From Allopusillimonas soli (GTDB lineage: Bacteria; Pseudomonadota; Gammaproteobacteria; Burkholderiales; Burkholderiaceae_B): a DNA stretch of 64,000 nucleotides. The number at the start of each line of letters is the position of its first letter. Position 1 is the first letter of the stretch. Below are positions 19,320 to 28,633 of this stretch, piece by piece. The DNA is taken from NCBI RefSeq assembly GCF_004153445.1, contig NZ_SDQC01000005.1:186001-250000 (forward strand). Direction: 5' to 3'. The notes beneath the pieces were generated by a model that was not told where the DNA came from, searched no databases, and saw only the letters and a program-made list of their open reading frames with translations. Position numbers and translations under genes: made by a program.

Positions 19320-20495
19320 TCAGGCAGGCGGCAATTGGAATACCTGGCGCAAATAGGCCAAGTAGGCAGGATCATCACACATCGTCTTTTCAGGCGCATC
19401 CGACACCTTGGCCACGGGCTGGCCGTTGCAGCGCACCATCTTCATCACGATCTGAAGCGGTTCGTGGCCCAGGTCGTTGGTGAGATTGGTGCCGATGCCG
19501 AAGGAGACCCGGCATCGGCCGGCGAAGCGCTTGGCAATCTCAATGGCGCGCGGAATGGTCAGCGAGTCCGAGAACACAAGCGTCTTGGTGCGCGGATCGG
19601 TGCGGTTGGCCTGATAGTGCGCCAGCAGGCGCTCGCCCCAGACAAAAGGATCGCCGGAATCATGCCGCGCGCCGTCGAACAGCTTGCAGAAGTACATGTC
19701 GAAGTCGCGCAGGAAGGCATCCATGCCATAGACATCCGACAGCGCAATACCCAGATCGCCCCGATACTCCTTGGCCCATACCTCGAGCGCGTAGACCTGG
19801 GAATCGCGAAGCCTGGGGCCCAGGGCCTGACAGGCCTGCAAGTATTCGTGCCCCATGGTGCCCAGCGGCGTAACGCCATGCTTGCGGGCCAGCAGGACAT
19901 TGCTCGTGCCTGCAAAATGCGGCCCCATTTCGGCCTTGAGCGTATTCACCACTTCTTCATGCCAGGTGCGGGAGAAGCGCCGGCGCGTGCCATACTCGGC
20001 CACGCGGAAATCGGCCAGATCGGGATCCCCGGTGACCAACTGCATCTTGGTGCGCAGCCGCTCCCGCCCTTCCTTCCAGTTGGGCTCGCGCGATGTATTG
20101 CGGAAATACACCTCGTTCACGATGGCGAGCACCGGTATCTCGAACAAAATAGTGTGCAGCCAGGGGCCCTTTACCGTGATGTCGATTTCTCCCGGCACCG
20201 CGCTCGGTTGCACCACGATGCTTTTCTCGGGCAAATGAAACAGTCCCAGGAAATCGACAAAATCGCTTTTTATGAAACGCAAGCCGCGCAGATACTGCAG
20301 CTCGGGCTCGGTAAAACGCAACTGGCAAAGCGCATGAATCTCCTGGCGGATCTCCTCGATATAGGCCACGAGATTGATGCCAGGCGTGCGGCATTTGTAG
20401 CGGTATTCGACATGAGCCGCCGGAAAATGGTGCAGGACGACCTGCATCATCGAAAACTTGTAGAGATCGGTATCAAGCAGCGAGGTGATGATCAT
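19320..20495 (-). CDS. pncB: Nicotinate phosphoribosyltransferase
   Basis: 391 residues. Joins nicotinate and PRPP with ATP hydrolysis to give nicotinate mononucleotide in the NAD salvage (Preiss-Handler) pathway. The start [25 protein letters not shown] is diagnostic. The regulatory histidine region [22 protein letters not shown] (about residues 195-216) and the C-terminal [12 protein letters not shown] motif are present, and the length matches E. coli PncB. It is divergent from fdxA with 208 bases between; no clear Shine-Dalgarno precedes the ATG. Confidence 0.96.
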   Translation of the reverse strand: MIITSLLDTDLYKFSMMQVVLHHFPAAHVEYRYKCRTPGINLVAYIEEIRQEIHALCQLRFTEPELQYLRGLRFIKSDFVDFLGLFHLPEKSIVVQPSAVPGEIDITVKGPWLHTILFEIPVLAIVNEVYFRNTSREPNWKEGRERLRTKMQLVTGDPDLADFRVAEYGTRRRFSRTWHEEVVNTLKAEMGPHFAGTSNVLLARKHGVTPLGTMGHEYLQACQALGPRLRDSQVYALEVWAKEYRGDLGIALSDVYGMDAFLRDFDMYFCKLFDGARHDSGDPFVWGERLLAHYQANRTDPRTKTLVFSDSLTIPRAIEIAKRFAGRCRVSFGIGTNLTNDLGHEPLQIVMKMVRCNGQPVAKVSDAPEKTMCDDPAYLAYLRQVFQLPPA

Positions 20496-20703
20496 GACGC
20501 ACGGGAGAAAATGTTTCAGCTACGTTAGCACATAGCAGCCAGTGTATTCGATGCGCCCAGGCGGGCGACTTCAGGATGCCTGCGCGGTTCGAGGAATGCG
20601 CATGGCCTGTGCCGCAGCAAAGACCTGTCGCCGGCATGACTATATCGGGTAATGGCCAGGAGGATTGGTTAAAATCGTCAGTATCTGAAGTTGGAGCACC
20701 ACA
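20496..20703. other. Divergent intergenic region pncB/fdxA
   Basis: 208 bases shared by two divergent genes. The only promoter-like element I see is TAAAAT near 20669 facing fdxA, without a good -35. No gene, repeat or riboswitch is supported. Confidence 0.3.
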
Positions 20704-21027
20704 ATGACTCATGTAGTCACCGAAAACTGTATCAAGTGCAAATTCACCGACTGCGTCGATGTCTGTCCCGTGGATTGTTTCCGCGAAGGTGAAAATTTTC
20801 TTGTCATCGACCCCGATGAATGCATAGACTGCGCAGTGTGCGTAGCCGAATGCCCCGCCAACGCGATTTTCGCCGAGGAGGACGTGCCCGAGGACCAAGT
20901 TCAGTTCATCGCGCTGAACGCCGAGCTCTCGCCTGAATTCGGCACCATCAATCGCTCCAAGAAGCCTTTGCCCGATGCCGATGAATGGAATGGCGTGCCC
21001 GGCAAGCTGAAGGATCTGATACGCTGA
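20704..21027 (+). CDS. fdxA: 7Fe ferredoxin FdxA
   Basis: 107 residues, a small cytoplasmic electron carrier. The cysteines are at 9, 12, 17, 21, 25, 40, 43, 46 and 50. In the Azotobacter ferredoxin I pattern, Cys9/17/50 would hold a [3Fe-4S] cluster and Cys21/40/43/46 a [4Fe-4S] cluster. The roughly 50-residue C-terminal tail ([20 protein letters not shown]) is the hallmark of the proteobacterial FdxA group. A GGAG site lies 8 bases before the ATG. The electron partners are not revealed by the neighbourhood. Confidence 0.95.
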   Translation: MTHVVTENCIKCKFTDCVDVCPVDCFREGENFLVIDPDECIDCAVCVAECPANAIFAEEDVPEDQVQFIALNAELSPEFGTINRSKKPLPDADEWNGVPGKLKDLIR

Positions 21028-21089
21028 TGCATGCGCGGGGCCCAGCCTTGTTGCATAAAACCAACATATTCAAATGCAAAGAGCGCAAC

Positions 21090-22310
21090 ATGCTGTATGA
21101 CCTGCACGAGCTACAACGGTCCTTTCTGACGCCGCTGTCCATGTTCACCGAGACCGGGGCGCAAATGTTCTCGCATCCCTGTAGCCCCCTCGCCTACACG
21201 CCCATGTCCCGGCACATCGCTGCCACCTACGAACTCATGCATCGATTGGGCAAGGATTACGAAAAACCCGCCTGGGATCTGCCCTTCACCGAGATCGACG
21301 GCAAGCAGGTTGCAGTCAGCGAGCAGGTTGCCGCCTCCCGCCCCTTCTGCCGGCTCGTCCATTTCAAGCGCCAGGGCATTCCCCAGGATCGCGATCCGCG
21401 TGTGCTGCTGGTGGCGCCCATGTCGGGCCATCACGCGACGCTGCTGCGCGATACGGTGCGCACCCTGCTGCCTCATCACGATGTCTATGTCACCGACTGG
21501 ATAGACGCCCGCATGGTGCCGCTCTCGGAAGGCGGCTTCGGTCTTGACGACTACGTACACTACATCCAGGCCTTCATTCGCAAGCTTGGGCCCGACCTGC
21601 ATGTCATGTCGGTATGCCAGCCCACGGTGCCCGTACTGGCAGCCATCTCGCTGATGGCCGCCAGCGGCGACAAGGCGCTGCCGCGCAGCATGGTCATGAT
21701 GGGCGGGCCCATAGACCCGCGCAAGTCGCCTACCCAGGTCAACAAGCTCGCCACCACCAAGCCGTACTCATGGTTCGAGGACAATGTCATCGAACGCGTG
21801 CCCGCGCGCTTCCCCGGCGCCGGCCGCCGGGTGTATCCCGGATTTCTCCAGCATGCGGGCTTCATCGCCATGAATCCCGACCGCCACCTGCAATCGCACT
21901 ACGACTTCTACATGGATCTGGTCAAGGGCGACGAAAGCGATGCCGAGGCGCACCGGCGCTTTTATGACGAGTACAACGCGGTACTGGACATGGCTGCCGA
22001 GTTCTATCTGGACACGATCAGGATCGTGTTTCAGGAATACCGGTTGCCGCGCGGCGAATGGACCATTGACGGCCAGACGGTGCAGCCCTGCGCCATCGAG
22101 TCGGTGGCGCTGCTGACCATCGAGGGAGAACTCGACGATATTTCGGGCCAGGGACAGACGCGCGCGGCACACGGCCTGTGCGACCATATTCCGGCGGAAC
22201 GCAAGCAGCACTACACCGCAAAGGGCTGCGGGCATTACGGCATATTCTCCGGACGGCGCTGGCGCAAGGATATCTATCCTAAAATAGCCGCATTCATCCG
22301 TCAGGCTTGA
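21090..22310 (+). CDS. phaZ: Intracellular polyhydroxyalkanoate depolymerase
   Basis: 406 residues from the ATG at 21090; the frame is open to 20985, inside fdxA, but homologues start [15 protein letters not shown]. Breaks down stored polyhydroxybutyrate granules. This is the intracellular PhaZ type with a cysteine nucleophile in place of serine: Cys176 in SVCQPTVP (compare Cys183 of Ralstonia PhaZ1). The catalytic Asp and His are probably in EGELDDISG and [10 protein letters not shown] near the C-terminus. There is no signal peptide. It implies that the organism stores PHA; no PHA synthase is in the window. Confidence 0.93.
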   Translation: MLYDLHELQRSFLTPLSMFTETGAQMFSHPCSPLAYTPMSRHIAATYELMHRLGKDYEKPAWDLPFTEIDGKQVAVSEQVAASRPFCRLVHFKRQGIPQDRDPRVLLVAPMSGHHATLLRDTVRTLLPHHDVYVTDWIDARMVPLSEGGFGLDDYVHYIQAFIRKLGPDLHVMSVCQPTVPVLAAISLMAASGDKALPRSMVMMGGPIDPRKSPTQVNKLATTKPYSWFEDNVIERVPARFPGAGRRVYPGFLQHAGFIAMNPDRHLQSHYDFYMDLVKGDESDAEAHRRFYDEYNAVLDMAAEFYLDTIRIVFQEYRLPRGEWTIDGQTVQPCAIESVALLTIEGELDDISGQGQTRAAHGLCDHIPAERKQHYTAKGCGHYGIFSGRRWRKDIYPKIAAFIRQA

Positions 22311-22351
22311 TGCGTGCCTCACCAGGGGCCGTGCTCCGTCAATCTGCCCGT

Positions 22352-22984
22352 ATGTCCAGCAACACCCTCGTCGATCGCATCGACGCCATACTGCCTCAAA
22401 CCCAATGCACCCGTTGCGGCTTCGACGGATGCCTGCCCTATGCGCACGCCATGGCGAATGCGCAGGCGCCCATCAATCGTTGTCCGCCCGGCGGCGATGA
22501 AGTCATACGCAAGCTCGCTGCCCTGCTGGACACTGAAACCATCGCGCTGGATCCCGACTGCGGCCAGCACGGCCCCCCCTTGCTGGCCGTCATTGACGAA
22601 GCGCATTGCATAGGCTGCACGTTGTGCATCCAAGCCTGTCCGGTAGACGCGATAATCGGCGCCAACAAGGTCATGCATACCGTGTTGCCCGATCAGTGCA
22701 CGGGCTGCGAACTGTGCGTAGCGCCATGTCCTGTGGACTGCATCGCCATGGAGCCCGACCCGCAACCCTGGAGTGACGCGCGCGCCCATGCAGCACGTGT
22801 GCAGCACCGCGCCCGCGAGGCTCGGCTCAGCAGGCTGCATCATGAAGATTCCGCGCTGGCTGCGCGGACCCTGGCCAACAAGGCCCCGGTGTCCGCACAT
22901 GCGGCCGACGATGCCGATGCGCGCCGGCAGGCCATAGAGCGGGCCCTGGCTCGCGCGCGGGAACGGCGTCGACAATTCCAGTGA
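22352..22984 (+). CDS. rnfB: RnfB-like iron-sulfur protein (orphan)
   Basis: 210 residues from the ATG at 22352. The N-terminal Fe-S domain ([19 protein letters not shown] with a further Cys in NRCPPGG) and two ferredoxin motifs ([16 protein letters not shown] and [16 protein letters not shown]) match RnfB/RsxB. Unlike RnfB of complete Rnf complexes it lacks the N-terminal membrane helix, and it has a charged, Arg-rich C-terminal extension. No rnfA, C, D, G or E lies nearby. The following gene is nth, as in the E. coli rnfABCDGE-nth operon. It is probably a soluble electron carrier; the partner is unknown. Confidence 0.88.
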   Translation: MSSNTLVDRIDAILPQTQCTRCGFDGCLPYAHAMANAQAPINRCPPGGDEVIRKLAALLDTETIALDPDCGQHGPPLLAVIDEAHCIGCTLCIQACPVDAIIGANKVMHTVLPDQCTGCELCVAPCPVDCIAMEPDPQPWSDARAHAARVQHRAREARLSRLHHEDSALAARTLANKAPVSAHAADDADARRQAIERALARARERRRQFQ

Positions 22985-22988
22985 AACC

Positions 22989-23621
22989 ATGAACCAGGCC
23001 AAGCGCACAGAAATCTTTCGGCGGCTGCAGGCTGCCAACCCCGCACCCACCACTGAACTGGAATACAGCTCCACCTTCCAGCTGCTGATCGCCGTCATTT
23101 TGTCGGCCCAGGCAACCGACAGATCCGTTAACCTGGCCACGCGAAAATTCTTCCCGCAGCATGGCACGCCGCAAGGCTTGCTCGATTTGGGGGAGTCGGG
23201 GCTGTCGGACTTCATACGCACCATCGGCCTGTACCGGACCAAGGCCGCCAACGTCATCAAGACCTGTCACATATTGATGGCGCAACATGGCGGCGAGGTG
23301 CCGCAAGACCGTGCAGCGCTTGAAGCGCTCCCCGGTGTCGGACGCAAGACAGCCAATGTGGTGCTCAACACCGCCTTCGGCCTGCCGACCATCGCGGTGG
23401 ACACGCATATCTTCCGCGTTGCAAATCGCACCGGTCTTGCACGCGGCAACACGGTGCTGGAGGTGGAACGCAAACTGGAGAAGGCCACACCCGCGCCCTA
23501 TCGCCTGAATGCGCACCACTGGCTCATCCTGCATGGACGCTATATCTGCGTGGCCCGCAAGCCCAAATGCCCGCAATGCGGCATTGCCGATCTGTGCGAA
23601 TACAAGGAAAAAACAATCTGA
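22989..23621 (+). CDS. nth: Endonuclease III (DNA glycosylase/AP lyase)
   Basis: 210 residues. Removes oxidised pyrimidines and cuts the abasic site in base excision repair. The helix-hairpin-helix LPGVGRKTANVV carries the catalytic Lys120, and Asp138 lies in AVDTHIFRV, both at E. coli numbering. The C-terminal [4Fe-4S] loop has C-x6-C-x2-C-x5-C spacing (CVARKPKCPQCGIADLC). It starts 4 bases after the rnfB-like stop, so the two are translationally linked. Confidence 0.97.
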   Translation: MNQAKRTEIFRRLQAANPAPTTELEYSSTFQLLIAVILSAQATDRSVNLATRKFFPQHGTPQGLLDLGESGLSDFIRTIGLYRTKAANVIKTCHILMAQHGGEVPQDRAALEALPGVGRKTANVVLNTAFGLPTIAVDTHIFRVANRTGLARGNTVLEVERKLEKATPAPYRLNAHHWLILHGRYICVARKPKCPQCGIADLCEYKEKTI

Positions 23622-23715
23622 AGCAATTCCACCTATGAAAAACCCGCATGGCGCAACGCCAGGATAACTCGCATACTTGCGGTCAACTTTAGACAAATAA
23701 CCATAACCGGCCCGC

Positions 23716-24486
23716 ATGAGCAAATATATCCTGGAGACGCAGCACCTTACGAAGGAATTTCGTGGTTTTGTCGCGGTCAACGACGTCAGCCTGCAGGTGG
23801 AGCGAGGGCACATCCACGCGCTGATCGGCCCGAACGGCGCGGGCAAGACAACCTGCTTCAATCTGCTGACCAAGTTCCTGACGCCTACATCGGGCAAGAT
23901 ATTCTTTTCCGATCACGAGATCACCCACGAGAAGCCCGCGCAGATCGCGCGCCGCGGCATCATTCGCTCGTTCCAGATTTCGGCTGTGTTTCCGCAGCTC
24001 ACCGTGCTGGAGAATGTACGCATCGGCCTGCAGCGCGCCACCGGCCTGTCCTATCAGTTCTGGCGCAGCGATCACGCACTGGACCATCTGAACGACCAGG
24101 CGCGCAGTCTGCTCGACCAAGTCGATCTGGGCCAGTTCGCGGACGAACTGACCATCAACCTGCCCTATGGCCGCAAACGCGCGCTGGAGATTGCCACCAC
24201 GCTGGCCATGGAGCCGGAGCTGATGCTGCTGGACGAACCAACACAGGGCATGGGTCACGAAGATGTCGATCGCGTCACGCAACTCATCAAGAAGGTGAGT
24301 GCCGGCCGCACGATACTCATGGTGGAGCACAACATGAGCGTGGTGTCGCGCATTGCGGACCGCATTACCGTGCTGGCGCGCGGCGCCGTACTGGCGGAAG
24401 GACCTTATGAAGAAGTGTCCCGCAATGCCGACGTCATGGAGGCATACATGGGCACCACGGCGGGCGAACTCGAGGGAGCACACTGA
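23716..24486 (+). CDS. HAAT-type ABC transporter ATPase, LivG-like (system 1)
   Basis: 256 residues. One of two ATPases of a branched-chain amino acid/amide/urea-type importer. Walker A GPNGAGKTT, a LivG-style Q-loop region SFQISAVFPQLTVLENV, and Walker B LMLLDEPTQGMGHED are present. The signature is unusual: NLPYGRKRALEIA takes the place of LSGGQ, as is normal for LivG proteins. The C-terminal VMEAYMGT is a LivG hallmark. It leads system 1 and its stop overlaps the next start (TGATG). Confidence 0.92.
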   Translation: MSKYILETQHLTKEFRGFVAVNDVSLQVERGHIHALIGPNGAGKTTCFNLLTKFLTPTSGKIFFSDHEITHEKPAQIARRGIIRSFQISAVFPQLTVLENVRIGLQRATGLSYQFWRSDHALDHLNDQARSLLDQVDLGQFADELTINLPYGRKRALEIATTLAMEPELMLLDEPTQGMGHEDVDRVTQLIKKVSAGRTILMVEHNMSVVSRIADRITVLARGAVLAEGPYEEVSRNADVMEAYMGTTAGELEGAH

Positions 24487-25199
24487 TGACTGCCGTCTCG
24501 CTTGAAATTTCCGACCTGCACGCCTGGTACGGCGAATCGCATGTCCTGCATGGCGTGAACCTTCACGTCAACAAGGGCGAAGTGGTCACGCTGCTGGGCC
24601 GCAACGGTGCGGGCCGCACTTCCACGCTGCGCGCCATCCTGGGCCTGACTGGCTCGCGCAAGGGTTCCATCCGCATTCAGGGCACCGAATCCATCGACCT
24701 GCCCACCTACCGTATTGCACACCTGGGCATAGGCTATTGCCCTGAGGAGCGCGGCATCTTTGCCGGCCTCACGTGCGAAGAGAACCTGCTGCTGCCTCCC
24801 GTGGTCGGCGACACCCTGGGCGGCGGCATGTCGCTGGCGGAAATCTACGCCATGTTTCCTAACCTGCATGAGCGCAGGCATTCGCCAGGCACCCGGCTCT
24901 CGGGCGGCGAGCAGCAAATGCTGGCCGTTGCACGTATCCTGCGCACCGGCGCCAACCTGTTGCTGCTGGACGAGATATCGGAAGGGCTTGCACCAGTCAT
25001 TGTCCAGGCGCTTTCGCGCATGATTTCCGCGCTCAAGCAGAAGGGTTATACCATCGTCATGGTCGAGCAGAATTTCCATTTTGCGGCACCCCTCGCCGAT
25101 CGCTTCTATGTGATTGAACACGGCCAGGTCGTGGAAGAGTTCGCCGCGTCGGAGCTGGCTTCCAAACAGGACACCCTCAATACCCTGCTGGGTGTCTGA
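24486..25199 (+). CDS. HAAT-type ABC transporter ATPase, LivF-like (system 1), variant Walker A
   Basis: 237 residues, overlapping the preceding stop by one base. The second ATPase of system 1. The signature LSGGEQQML and the D-loop are intact, but Walker A reads GRNGAGRTS, with Arg44 where nearly all ABC ATPases have the phosphate-binding Lys. Walker B ends LLLLDEISEGLAP, with Ile in place of the usual Pro after the Glu. Both changes were checked in the DNA (codon cgc for Arg44). I recall similar GRNGxGR variants among Burkholderiales LivF proteins, so it may be a functional subfamily rather than a defect. Confidence 0.92.
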   Translation: MTAVSLEISDLHAWYGESHVLHGVNLHVNKGEVVTLLGRNGAGRTSTLRAILGLTGSRKGSIRIQGTESIDLPTYRIAHLGIGYCPEERGIFAGLTCEENLLLPPVVGDTLGGGMSLAEIYAMFPNLHERRHSPGTRLSGGEQQMLAVARILRTGANLLLLDEISEGLAPVIVQALSRMISALKQKGYTIVMVEQNFHFAAPLADRFYVIEHGQVVEEFAASELASKQDTLNTLLGV

Positions 25200-25251
25200 T
25201 CGACAATCTACCCACCGGCACAACCGGTATCAACAAGAAGGAGACTCCCAC

Positions 25252-26463
25252 ATGAAACTGCGCACTCTCAGTTCTGCGCTGGCACTGGCCGGTCTGGCTT
25301 TTGCGGGCACGGGACACGCAGCCGGCATATCCGACGATGTGATCCGCATAGGATTCATCACGGACATGAGCAGCGTCTACTCCGACATCGACGGCCCCGC
25401 CGGCGTCGATGCGGTGAAGATGGCCATCGAGGATGCCGGCGGATCGATCGACGGCAAGAAAATCGAACTGATCACAGCCGACCATCAGAACAAGGCCGAT
25501 GTTGCGTCCGCCCGCGCGCGCGAATGGATAGACGAGCGCCACATCGATCTGCTTCTTGGGGGCACGAACTCAGGCGTCAATCTGGCCATGGCGGGTGTGG
25601 CCAAGGAAAAGCATGTGCCGTTCATCGCGGTCGGCCCCGGCTCGTCCAATCTCACGAATTCTCAGTGCTCGCCCTACACCATTCACTACGCCTACGATAC
25701 CGTGGCCCTTGCCCGCGGCACGGGCGGAGCTGTGGTGAAAAACGGCGGCAAGTCCTGGTTCTTCCTCACCGCCGATTATGCCTTCGGCCACTCGCTCGAA
25801 CGCGACACGACCAAGGTCGTGAAGGATGCGGGCGGCGAAGTGGTAGGCAGCGTGAATGTTCCGCTGGCCACCACGGACTTCTCGTCCTACATGCTGCAGG
25901 CGCAGTCCTCGGGCGCCAAAATCCTGGGCCTGGCCAATGCGGGCGGCGACTTCGTCAACTCGGTCAAGGCAGCCAAGGAGTTCGGCGTCTCGAACACCAT
26001 GAACCTGGCTGGTCTGCTCGTGTTCATCAACGATGTGCACGCACTGGGACTGGAAGCCACGCAGGGCATGTACCTGACCTCAGCCTGGTACTGGGATCAG
26101 GACGACGCCTCGCGCAAATGGGCCGAACGCTTCTTCGAGCGCAATAAGCGCATGCCGTCTTTCCTGCAGGCGGGTGACTACTCGGCTGTCAGCTATTTCC
26201 TGAGGGCGGTCAAGGAAGCCGGCACGGATGACGCGGACACGGTCATGAAGTGGATGAAGTCCAACAAAATCGACGACTTCTTCACGCACGACACCACCGT
26301 GCGCGCCGACGGCCGCGTGCTCAACCAGATGTATCTCATGCAGGTCAAGACACCGGCGGAATCCAAGAAAGAATGGGATTACTACAAGGTGGTGGCGAAA
26401 ATGAAGGGCGAGGACGTCTATACGTCGCCTGAAGAGTCCACTTGCCCGCTCCTCAAAAAATAA
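25252..26463 (+). CDS. Periplasmic substrate-binding protein of ABC system 1
   Basis: 403 residues from the ATG at 25252, with a strong AAGGAG site 9 bases upstream. A Sec signal peptide (MKLRTLSSALALAGLAFAGTGHAAG) precedes a type I periplasmic-binding fold of the LivK/peripla_BP_6 class (IRIGFITDMSSVYSDIDGP, LLGGTNSGVNLAMAG, FLTADYAFGHSLERDT). The ligand cannot be told; amino acids, short amides or aromatic acids are all possible. Two conserved-looking cysteines (QCSPYT and STCPLLKK at the C-terminus) may form a disulphide. The 86-base gap to livH carries two strong hairpins. Confidence 0.9.
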   Translation: MKLRTLSSALALAGLAFAGTGHAAGISDDVIRIGFITDMSSVYSDIDGPAGVDAVKMAIEDAGGSIDGKKIELITADHQNKADVASARAREWIDERHIDLLLGGTNSGVNLAMAGVAKEKHVPFIAVGPGSSNLTNSQCSPYTIHYAYDTVALARGTGGAVVKNGGKSWFFLTADYAFGHSLERDTTKVVKDAGGEVVGSVNVPLATTDFSSYMLQAQSSGAKILGLANAGGDFVNSVKAAKEFGVSNTMNLAGLLVFINDVHALGLEATQGMYLTSAWYWDQDDASRKWAERFFERNKRMPSFLQAGDYSAVSYFLRAVKEAGTDDADTVMKWMKSNKIDDFFTHDTTVRADGRVLNQMYLMQVKTPAESKKEWDYYKVVAKMKGEDVYTSPEESTCPLLKK

Positions 26464-26476
26464 CAATCCTGGACAC

Positions 26477-26530
26477 CGGGGCTGCCGCGGGGCAGCCCCG
26501 CGCTGCGCACAGAGGCGGCTGGGCCGCCTC
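26477..26530 (+). promoter_or_regulatory. Tandem hairpins between the binding-protein and livH genes (system 1)
   Basis: Two perfect stem-loops: CGGGGCTGCC/GGCAGCCCCG with loop GCGG (26477-26500) and GAGGCGGC/GCCGCCTC with loop TGG (26512-26530). Neither has a T tract, so they are more likely 3'-end-protecting or partial-termination structures that raise binding-protein mRNA above permease mRNA. Confidence 0.65.
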
Positions 26531-26549
26531 ACCACGGACTTCATGATTT

Positions 26550-27437
26550 ATGACTGCAATATTCGGCATACCCATCCAGGCCCTGCTGGGGCAACTGCTG
26601 CTGGGGCTGGTCAACGGTTCGTTCTATGCGGTACTGTCGCTGGGACTGGCCGTCATCTTCGGGCTGCTCAACATCATCAACTTCGCGCACGGCGCCCTGT
26701 ACATGCTTGGCGCATTCGTAGCCTGGATGGGCCTGCAATACCTGGGCCTCAACTACTGGTTGATGCTGCTCGTGGCGCCGCTGGTGGTGGGACTTGTCGG
26801 GATAGTGCTTGAACGCACCCTGATCCGCCATCTTTACAAGCTGGACCACTTGTACGGCCTCTTGCTGACCTTCGGCCTGACCCTGCTGATCGAAGGACTG
26901 TTTCGCAGCCTGTACGGCGTATCGGGCCAGCCGTATGCCACGCCCGAACTGCTCAAGGGCGGCGTGAACCTGGGCTTTATGTATCTGCCCATCTATCGCG
27001 GCTGGGTGGTGGTGGCCTCCATTGTCATATGTCTGCTGACCTGGTACGTCATAGAGCGCACGCGCCTGGGCGCGCTGTTGCGCGCGGGTACGGAAAATCC
27101 CAAACTGGTCGAAGCCTTCGGCGTGAACGTGCCGCTGCTGGTAACACTGACCTACGGCTTTGGCGTTGCCCTGGCCGGCTTTGCCGGCGTGCTGGCTGCG
27201 CCCATCATGCAGGTTTCGCCGCTCATGGGCTCGAACCTGATCATTGTCGTGTTCGCCGTGGTCGTCATCGGCGGCATGGGATCCATCATGGGTTCCATTG
27301 TCACCGGACTGGGGCTGGGCGTGATCGAGGGATTCACCAAAGTGTTCTGGCCCGAGGCTTCCAATACGGTCGTCTTCATCATCATGGTCATTGTCTTGCT
27401 GCTGCGTCCGGCCGGGCTGTTCGGGAAGGAAAAATGA
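26550..27437 (+). CDS. HAAT-type ABC transporter permease, LivH-like (system 1)
   Basis: 295 residues, an inner-membrane permease with about eight hydrophobic segments. The N-terminal GQLLLGLVNGSFYAVLSLGLAVIFGLLNIINFAHGALYM, read in pieces, is the canonical LivH opening. The EAFGVNVPLL loop region (about residues 190-199) corresponds to the EAA-like coupling segment that docks on the ATPases. It forms the translocation path with LivM, and its stop overlaps the livM start (ATGA). Confidence 0.92.
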   Translation: MTAIFGIPIQALLGQLLLGLVNGSFYAVLSLGLAVIFGLLNIINFAHGALYMLGAFVAWMGLQYLGLNYWLMLLVAPLVVGLVGIVLERTLIRHLYKLDHLYGLLLTFGLTLLIEGLFRSLYGVSGQPYATPELLKGGVNLGFMYLPIYRGWVVVASIVICLLTWYVIERTRLGALLRAGTENPKLVEAFGVNVPLLVTLTYGFGVALAGFAGVLAAPIMQVSPLMGSNLIIVVFAVVVIGGMGSIMGSIVTGLGLGVIEGFTKVFWPEASNTVVFIIMVIVLLLRPAGLFGKEK

Positions 27438-28411
27438 ATCGTCAATTCTTGGGCTATCTGCTTGCCGTCATCTTGATCGCGATATTGCCTTTCATCGGCG
27501 CCTATCCGATCTTCATCATGAAAGTGATGTGCTATGCGCTGTTTGCGTGCGCATTCAATTTGCTGCTGGGCTACACCGGCCTGCTGTCCTTCGGGCACGC
27601 GGCCTTTCTGGGCGCGGCCGCCTATGCCCTGGGCCACGCGCTGGCGGTGTGGGGGCTGCCAACGATAGGCGGCCTCATATTCGCTACCGCCGTAGCTGCG
27701 CTCATGGGTCTGCTCATGGGCGCACTGGCCATACGAAGAAGCGGCATCTACTTTGCCATGATCACGCTGGCCATGGCGCAGATGGTATTTTTCTTCTTTT
27801 TGCAGGCGCCCTTCACCCACGGCGAGGACGGCCTGCAGGGCATTCCGCGCGGATCGCTGTTCGGACTCGACCTGCACTCCGACCTGAATCTCTACTACGT
27901 GGTCATGGCCATCTTTATTCTTGGCTATTTCATATGCTGGCGCACCGTCAACTCACCCTTCGGCCAGGTGCTCAAGGCCATTCGCGAGAACGAGCCCCGC
28001 GCCATCTCGCTGGGTTACAACGTCGACCGCTTCAAGCTGCTGGCCTTTGTGCTGTCGGCAACCCTGGCGGGCCTGGCGGGCGCCACCAAGGCACTGGTGT
28101 TCGTCTCCGCCACATTGTCGGATGCCACATGGCAAATGTCCGGTATGGTCATCCTCATGACCCTGATCGGCGGGTTGGGCACCTTTACCGGGCCTGTGTT
28201 GGGCGCCATCATCATCGTGGTGCTGGAGAACAAGGTGGGCGAGTTCGGGCGCTTTCTCGCCGAGGCCACCGGCTTCATGTGGTTCCGGTCGCTCGGCGAG
28301 TCAGTCACCATTGTCATCGGCTTCATTTTCATCGTGTCCGTGCTGGCGTTCCGCCGCGGCATCATCGGCGAAATCGCCCATCACTTCAAGCTACGCCGGG
28401 CCGGCACCTGA
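27434..28411 (+). CDS. HAAT-type ABC transporter permease, LivM-like (system 1)
   Basis: 325 residues from the ATG at 27434, which overlaps the livH stop by 4 bases; the frame is open further upstream but inside livH. LivM family features are GYTGLLSFGHAAFLGAAAYA (residues 42-61) and the coupling segment AIRENEPRAISLGYNVDRFK near residue 190. Multiple membrane spans. Last gene of system 1, followed by a terminator-like hairpin. Confidence 0.92.
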   Translation: MNRQFLGYLLAVILIAILPFIGAYPIFIMKVMCYALFACAFNLLLGYTGLLSFGHAAFLGAAAYALGHALAVWGLPTIGGLIFATAVAALMGLLMGALAIRRSGIYFAMITLAMAQMVFFFFLQAPFTHGEDGLQGIPRGSLFGLDLHSDLNLYYVVMAIFILGYFICWRTVNSPFGQVLKAIRENEPRAISLGYNVDRFKLLAFVLSATLAGLAGATKALVFVSATLSDATWQMSGMVILMTLIGGLGTFTGPVLGAIIIVVLENKVGEFGRFLAEATGFMWFRSLGESVTIVIGFIFIVSVLAFRRGIIGEIAHHFKLRRAGT

Positions 28412-28476
28412 GAATACGGGCGCCGGTGGAAAATCGGCAGCCCATGCATGCCACCGCGGGAACCGGACTGAGTCGC

Positions 28477-28521
28477 ACCCCAAACGTTGGATATCAATCT
28501 CCAACCTTTCGGGGTGTTTTC
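28477..28521 (+). terminator. Terminator candidate after livM (system 1)
   Basis: An interrupted stem: ACCCC/GGGGT (28477-28481 with 28511-28515), AAA/TTT, and GTTGGA/TCCAAC (28486-28491 with 28500-28505) around an 8-base loop, followed by GTTTTC. About 14 bp in all, located 66 bases after the livM stop in the convergent gap between the two ABC systems. Confidence 0.55.
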
Positions 28522-28570
28522 AATGAAATGCAGTGCCGATTTCGGACGGAAGGGGTCTCATCGTCACATA

Positions 28571-28591
28571 CGCCGCGCCCTCCCCGCGCGG
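28571..28591 (-). repeat. GC-rich inverted repeat downstream of livF (system 2)
   Basis: GCCGCGC/GCGCGGC with a 7-base loop, 43 bases past the stop of the minus-strand livF gene. There is no T tract; it may still protect or end the system 2 transcript. Confidence 0.35.
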
Positions 28592-28633
28592 CGGGCAAGC
28601 CTAGCCGCTCAATACGCAAGGTTGCCTGGGCAC

